Positions 3,977 to 6,997 of a stretch of DNA of 6,997 nt are shown here, in pieces. The DNA lies in the NCBI GenBank assembly GCA_040002595.1, contig JBDUED010000135.1:1-6997 (forward strand). The letters run 5' to 3'. Position 1 is the first letter of the stretch, and each line of letters starts with the position of its first letter. Below the pieces are notes generated by a model. It searched no databases, was not told where the DNA came from, and was given only the letters and a program-made list of their open reading frames with translations. This stretch comes from Dokdonella_A sp040002595 (lineage in GTDB: Bacteria > Pseudomonadota > Gammaproteobacteria > Xanthomonadales > Rhodanobacteraceae). The translations under genes and the position numbers were made by a program.

Positions 3977-5404
3977 ATGCCGATAGCCGATGCCGCGCAC
4001 GGCGCGCAAATCGTGGATGTGAAGCACGCCTTGTCGGGCGCGATCGCGCCGGGCACGCAAATAACAGTGCGTGGCTGGGTGCGCACGCGACGCGATTCGA
4101 AAGCCGGGCTTTCGTTCGTCAACCTCAGCGACGGCTCTTGCTTTGACGGGATCCAGATTGTCGCCACGGATACGCTGCCCAACTATGCCAGCGAGATCGT
4201 GCGTCTGGGCGCCGGTTGCGCTCTGGTCGCGACCGGCGAACTGGTCGCATCGCAAGGCAAGGGCCAGTCGTTCGAAGTGCAGGCAAGCGAAGTCCAGGTG
4301 GTCGGCTGGGTCGACGATCCGGAAACCTATCCGATCCAGCCCAAACCGCACTCGCCCGAATTCCTGCGCGAAGTCGCGCATTTGCGTCCGCGCACGAACT
4401 TGTTTGGCGCGGTCTCGCGCGTACGCCACACGATCGCGCAGGCGATCCATCGCTACTTCGACGAAAACGGTTATTTCTGGGTGAACACGCCCATCATCAC
4501 CAGCTCCGACACCGAAGGCGCCGGCGAGATGTTCCGCGTCTCCACGCTGGATCTGATGAATCTGCCGCGAACCGAACACGGCGCCATCGATTTCAAAAAG
4601 GATTTTTTTGGCAAGGAAACCTTCCTCAGCGTGTCCGGCCAGCTCAATGTCGAGGGTTACTGCCTTGCTTTGAGCAAGGTGTACACCTTCGGCCCGACAT
4701 TCCGCGCGGAAAACTCCCATACGACGCGACATCTGGCCGAGTTCTGGATGGTGGAACCGGAAATCGCGTTTGCCGATCTTGACGTCAACGCGCGCGTTGC
4801 CGAAGACTTCCTCAAGTATATTTTCAAGAGCGTGCTGGCCGAGCGCCCGGACGACATGGCGTTTTTTGCCGAGCGCGTCGAGAAGACCGCGATCTCGCGT
4901 CTTGAGTCGATCATCGCCAAGCCGTTCACTCGCATCGACTACACCGACGCGGTTGCCATCCTGAAAAAATCCGGCAAGAAGTTCGACTATGCAGTCGAAT
5001 GGGGCGCGGACCTGCAGACCGAACACGAGCGATTCCTGACCGAGCAGCATGTCGGCGGTCCAGTGGTGGTCACCAACTATCCGGAAAAAATCAAGGCGTT
5101 CTACATGCGCCTCAACGATGACGGAAAGTCCGTCGCTGCGATGGACGTCCTCGCGCCCGGCATCGGCGAAATCATTGGCGGTTCACAGCGCGAAGAACGC
5201 CTCGACGTGCTCGATCGTCGCCTCGCACAATTCGGCCTGGATCCCCACATGTATGCCTGGTATCGCGATTTCCGCCGCTACGGCACGGTGCCGCATGCGG
5301 GTTTCGGACTGGGCTTCGAGCGCCTGGTCGTCTACGTCTGTGGTCTTGCCAACATCCGCGACGCGATTCCCTATCCGCGCGCGCCCGGTTCGGCGGAGTT
5401 TTGA
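3977..5404 (+). CDS. asnS: Asparaginyl-tRNA synthetase
   Basis: Cytosolic class IIb synthetase that charges tRNA-Asn with asparagine. It is 475 residues, close to the roughly 466 of E. coli. The N-terminal OB-fold anticodon-binding domain is about residues 27-115 (ITVRGWVRTRRDSKAGLSFV). The catalytic domain starts around 140 (RTNLFGAVSRVRH), with the motif 1 region at 160-186 (FWVNTPIITSSDTEGAGEMF), motif 2 around 239-260 (GPTFRAENSHTTRHLAEFW) and motif 3 at 442-449 (GFGLGFER). The insertion with DFFGKETFLSVSGQL supports AsnRS over AspRS. ATG 3977 is preceded by AGGAG (3962-3966) and AAGG (3971-3974). The frame opens at 3857, but those 40 extra residues are not family-like. Its presence suggests that Asn-tRNA is made directly here. 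Two small genes follow without a gap. Confidence 0.98.
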   Translation: MPIADAAHGAQIVDVKHALSGAIAPGTQITVRGWVRTRRDSKAGLSFVNLSDGSCFDGIQIVATDTLPNYASEIVRLGAGCALVATGELVASQGKGQSFEVQASEVQVVGWVDDPETYPIQPKPHSPEFLREVAHLRPRTNLFGAVSRVRHTIAQAIHRYFDENGYFWVNTPIITSSDTEGAGEMFRVSTLDLMNLPRTEHGAIDFKKDFFGKETFLSVSGQLNVEGYCLALSKVYTFGPTFRAENSHTTRHLAEFWMVEPEIAFADLDVNARVAEDFLKYIFKSVLAERPDDMAFFAERVEKTAISRLESIIAKPFTRIDYTDAVAILKKSGKKFDYAVEWGADLQTEHERFLTEQHVGGPVVVTNYPEKIKAFYMRLNDDGKSVAAMDVLAPGIGEIIGGSQREERLDVLDRRLAQFGLDPHMYAWYRDFRRYGTVPHAGFGLGFERLVVYVCGLANIRDAIPYPRAPGSAEF

Positions 5405-5405
5405 C

Positions 5406-5729
5406 ATGACCTTGTTCGTCGTGCGTGAATTTCTGCTGATCTGCGGCCTTGGCCTGCTGGTCGCCGGACTCACCACATACATCATCACCTGGGCGCTGGT
5501 AGTGGTGCACCTGCGCGATCATCATGCCGCAACGTACGCGCGCATCAGCGGTTTCCTGTTCGCGCCGTACGCGTTCGGCTGGTATCTCGGCGCGCGTTAT
5601 CGCGCACTGCACGATCGCGATCTCAATGCCCTCGCCGTGCTCGGCAGCATCGGCGCCTGGGCAATCCTGATTGGTGGCAGCGTTGCGCTTTTTTCAAAAT
5701 ACATCGTGTATATCGTGGGCTCCGCATGA
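5406..5729 (+). CDS. Small integral membrane protein of unknown function
   Basis: A 107-residue protein I do not recognise. Hydrophobic stretches at about 8-34 (starting EFLLICGLGLLVAGL) and 76-104 (starting LAVLGSIGAWAILIGG) look like transmembrane helices. A third, aromatic-rich stretch at 49-63 (GFLFAPYAFGWYLGARY) may be a membrane or interfacial segment. Between them lie charged loops, HLRDHHAATYAR and RYRALHDRDLN, the first rich in histidine. No signal-peptidase site is evident. The start is one base after the asnS stop, with GGAG at 5395-5398 inside asnS and a 7-nt spacer. Its stop overlaps the next start (ATGA), so it is very likely cotranscribed with asnS and the following gene. Confidence 0.85.
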   Translation: MTLFVVREFLLICGLGLLVAGLTTYIITWALVVVHLRDHHAATYARISGFLFAPYAFGWYLGARYRALHDRDLNALAVLGSIGAWAILIGGSVALFSKYIVYIVGSA

Positions 5730-6031
5730 GCGAAGAAACGCAACAATGGTGGCTGGCGACGATCGGTGACACGCTGGTCTGGGCGCGCCTTGAAATACTT
5801 GACTCGGGCATCGCGCAGGTGCTCGACAGCAATGGCAGCACCTTGCGCTATGACGATGAAACCACCGCACGCATGGCCCTGCTGGATGCTGAATTTCGCG
5901 CGTTCGACGGCCTCGATGCCGACGACGCCGAATTGCTTGGCGTCGATCTGGAGGAAATCGAACCCCCGCGCGGCGACACCGACGACGAAATCGTTCCGCA
6001 CATGGTCGAGAAATTGCCGCCGCGCGATTGA
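5726..6031 (+). CDS. Small acidic protein of unknown function
   Basis: A 101-residue, strongly acidic protein with no transmembrane segment. The N-terminal half (WWLATIGDTLVWARLEILDSGIAQVLD) looks like a compact beta-rich fold with several tryptophans. The middle, TARMALLDAEFRAFDGLDADDAELLG, is probably helical, and the tail has EIEPPRGDTDDE. I recall similar short proteins in Xanthomonadales but no function, so I leave it unnamed. Its ATG overlaps the stop of the membrane protein gene in ATGA, implying translational coupling; its own ribosome binding site is weak. The two may act together, but nothing in the sequence shows how. Confidence 0.82.
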   Translation: MSEETQQWWLATIGDTLVWARLEILDSGIAQVLDSNGSTLRYDDETTARMALLDAEFRAFDGLDADDAELLGVDLEEIEPPRGDTDDEIVPHMVEKLPPRD

Positions 6032-6094
6032 TGCGCATCTTCTGAGTCGGCGTGAGCGGTGGCAGCGCAGATGCTCATCGAACGCAAGGGCATC

Positions 6095-6108
6095 GCGCCT
6101 GCCGGCGC
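6095..6108 (+). other. Small GC-rich hairpin in the 6032-6141 gap
   Basis: GCGCC-TGCC-GGCGC forms a 5-bp stem between the acidic-protein gene and the SDR gene. The downstream sequence (TCCCACAGAAAA) has no T-run, so it is not a convincing intrinsic terminator. The rest of the gap shows only the SDR ribosome binding site. Confidence 0.25.
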
Positions 6109-6141
6109 TCCCACAGAAAAGTCAGCTTCGGAGTCTGATCC

Positions 6142-6930
6142 ATGAATCTCGACCTCAGCGGAAAACACGCGCTCGTCTGCGGCGGTTCGCAAGGCATCGG
6201 CCGCGCGGCGGCGATTGAACTGGCGGCGCTGGGCGCGCATGTCACCTTGCTCGCGCGCTCGCGCGACACACTCGAGAAAGTCCTGGCGGAGTTGCCAACC
6301 GTCCATGCAGCGCAACGGCACGCGTGGATTGCGGTCGACATGAGCGCGCACGACGAACTGCGCGCAAAGGTCGAAGCAACTGCAAACGCGCAACCCATAC
6401 ACATCCTCGTCAACAACAGCGGCGGACCACCCGGCGGCCAGGCAAACATGGCGGCGCCCGATGCCTTTCGCGCCGCATTCGAGCAGCACCTCGTCGCTGC
6501 ACAGATCCTGCTGCAAGCGGTGCTGCCCGGTATGCAGGCTGCCGGTTACGGGCGCATCATCAACGTGATCTCGACCTCGGTGAAGGAACCGATCAAGAAC
6601 CTTGGCGTATCCAACACCATTCGCGGGGCCGTTGCGAGCTGGGCCAAGACGCTGGCCGGCGAACTGGGCGCGCGCGGCATCACGGTCAACAACGTGCTGC
6701 CCGGCTACACGCAGACACAGCGTCTCGAACAGATTCTTGCCGATCGCAGCAAAGCCACCGGCAAGTCGCGCGCCGACGTCGAACAAGCGATGCTCGCGAC
6801 GGTGCCGGCCGGCCGTTTCGCAAGCCCGACCGAGATTGCGAATGTGATCGCGTTTTTGGCGACACCGGCCGCAGCCTATGTCAACGGCGTCAACGTGCCG
6901 GTCGATGGTGGGCGCACGCAGTCGCTGTAA
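6142..6930 (+). CDS. SDR-family oxidoreductase-like protein lacking the canonical YxxxK
   Basis: A 262-residue Rossmann-fold protein of the short-chain dehydrogenase/reductase superfamily, often annotated as 3-oxoacyl-ACP reductase-like. The dinucleotide motif is G14-G-S-Q-G18-I-G20. Position 91 onward reads NNSGG in place of NNAG, and the end reads VPVDGG, as in FabG-like proteins. The catalytic Ser is present at about 144 (ISTS). Thirteen residues on, where Tyr is expected, is Ser157, and the Lys position is Arg161 (VSNTIRGAVASWAKTLAGEL). The same replacement is known in a recognised BKR-like SDR subgroup without the catalytic tetrad, so this is a subfamily trait and not a sequencing error. 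Activity and substrate are unknown. GGAG (6130-6133) with an 8-nt spacer supports ATG 6142. A 110-nt gap separates it from the preceding gene. Confidence 0.9.
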   Translation: MNLDLSGKHALVCGGSQGIGRAAAIELAALGAHVTLLARSRDTLEKVLAELPTVHAAQRHAWIAVDMSAHDELRAKVEATANAQPIHILVNNSGGPPGGQANMAAPDAFRAAFEQHLVAAQILLQAVLPGMQAAGYGRIINVISTSVKEPIKNLGVSNTIRGAVASWAKTLAGELGARGITVNNVLPGYTQTQRLEQILADRSKATGKSRADVEQAMLATVPAGRFASPTEIANVIAFLATPAAAYVNGVNVPVDGGRTQSL

Positions 6931-6958
6931 CTTGAGACTAGCAACCGATTTATTCCGC

Positions 6959-6997
6959 ATGATCCTCAACGTTGCCGCCTATCACTTCACCGCGATC
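6959..6997 (+). CDS. Probable TrhO/UPF0176 rhodanese-family protein, N-terminal fragment (cut by window edge)
   Basis: The last 13 codons read MILNVAAYHFTAI. This resembles the start of Xanthomonadales UPF0176 rhodanese-domain proteins (pattern MI.N.AAY.F.AI), the family including TrhO (YceA), which makes 5-hydroxyuridine at tRNA position 34. The start lies 28 nt after the SDR stop, with no clear ribosome binding site. Only the extreme N-terminus is visible and the rhodanese cysteine is outside, so the assignment rests on 13 residues. Confidence 0.55.
   Translation, partial: MILNVAAYHFTAI

Noticed and set aside
3835..4182. Extension of the IscA-like gene upstream to 4182
   Set aside because: The added segment is antisense to asnS, and A-type carriers are about 107-120 residues long, matching the start at 3834.
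6095..6108. Hairpin before the SDR gene as an intrinsic terminator
   Set aside because: Stem of only five pairs and no T-run downstream.
1..6997. CRISPR array, insertion sequence, phage or other mobile element
   Set aside because: No spaced short direct repeats, transposase, integrase or target-site duplications were found. The only direct repeat is the two-copy 66-bp unit, which has no spacer.

Overview
The window looks like core chromosome of a GC-rich gammaproteobacterium, most likely Xanthomonadales/Lysobacterales. I infer this from the IF3, IscA-like and AsnRS protein sequences; no database search was run. Nearly all of it is housekeeping: translation factors, ribosomal proteins, two aminoacyl-tRNA synthetases, a tRNA, an Fe-S carrier and a short-chain dehydrogenase-like protein. 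I see no mobile element, phage gene or CRISPR array.

Left half, minus strand (read from about 3300 down to 1): tRNA-Val(GAC), a regulatory leader, thrS, infC, rpmI and the first codons of rplT. This is the classical thrS-infC-rpmI-rplT operon. Two of its control points differ from the textbook E. coli version or are elaborated. First, between the tRNA and thrS there is a short threonine-rich leader ORF (3097-3168) with four alternating Thr codons. It is followed by a competing antiterminator (3055-3088) and a textbook intrinsic terminator with a UUCG loop and six U (3043-3064). This is the architecture of ribosome-mediated threonine attenuation, placed in front of threonyl-tRNA synthetase. 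Second, infC appears to start at a rare AUC codon behind a strong ribosome binding site, which fits IF3 autoregulation. The 256-nt infC-rpmI spacer also holds a near-identical 66-bp tandem duplication. Each copy contains a perfect hairpin, in the region where E. coli carries the L20 operator.

Middle (3305-3976): an intergenic stretch with a strong inverted repeat, then an IscA/SufA-type Fe-S carrier on the minus strand, divergent from asnS.

Right half, plus strand: asnS is followed by two tightly coupled small genes of unknown function, a membrane protein and an acidic soluble protein. Next is an SDR-family protein whose catalytic YxxxK is replaced, and at the right edge the first 13 codons of a probable TrhO/UPF0176 rhodanese-family gene.

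The most interesting item is the thrS attenuator. It was built by hand from sequence complementarity and needs comparative and experimental confirmation.
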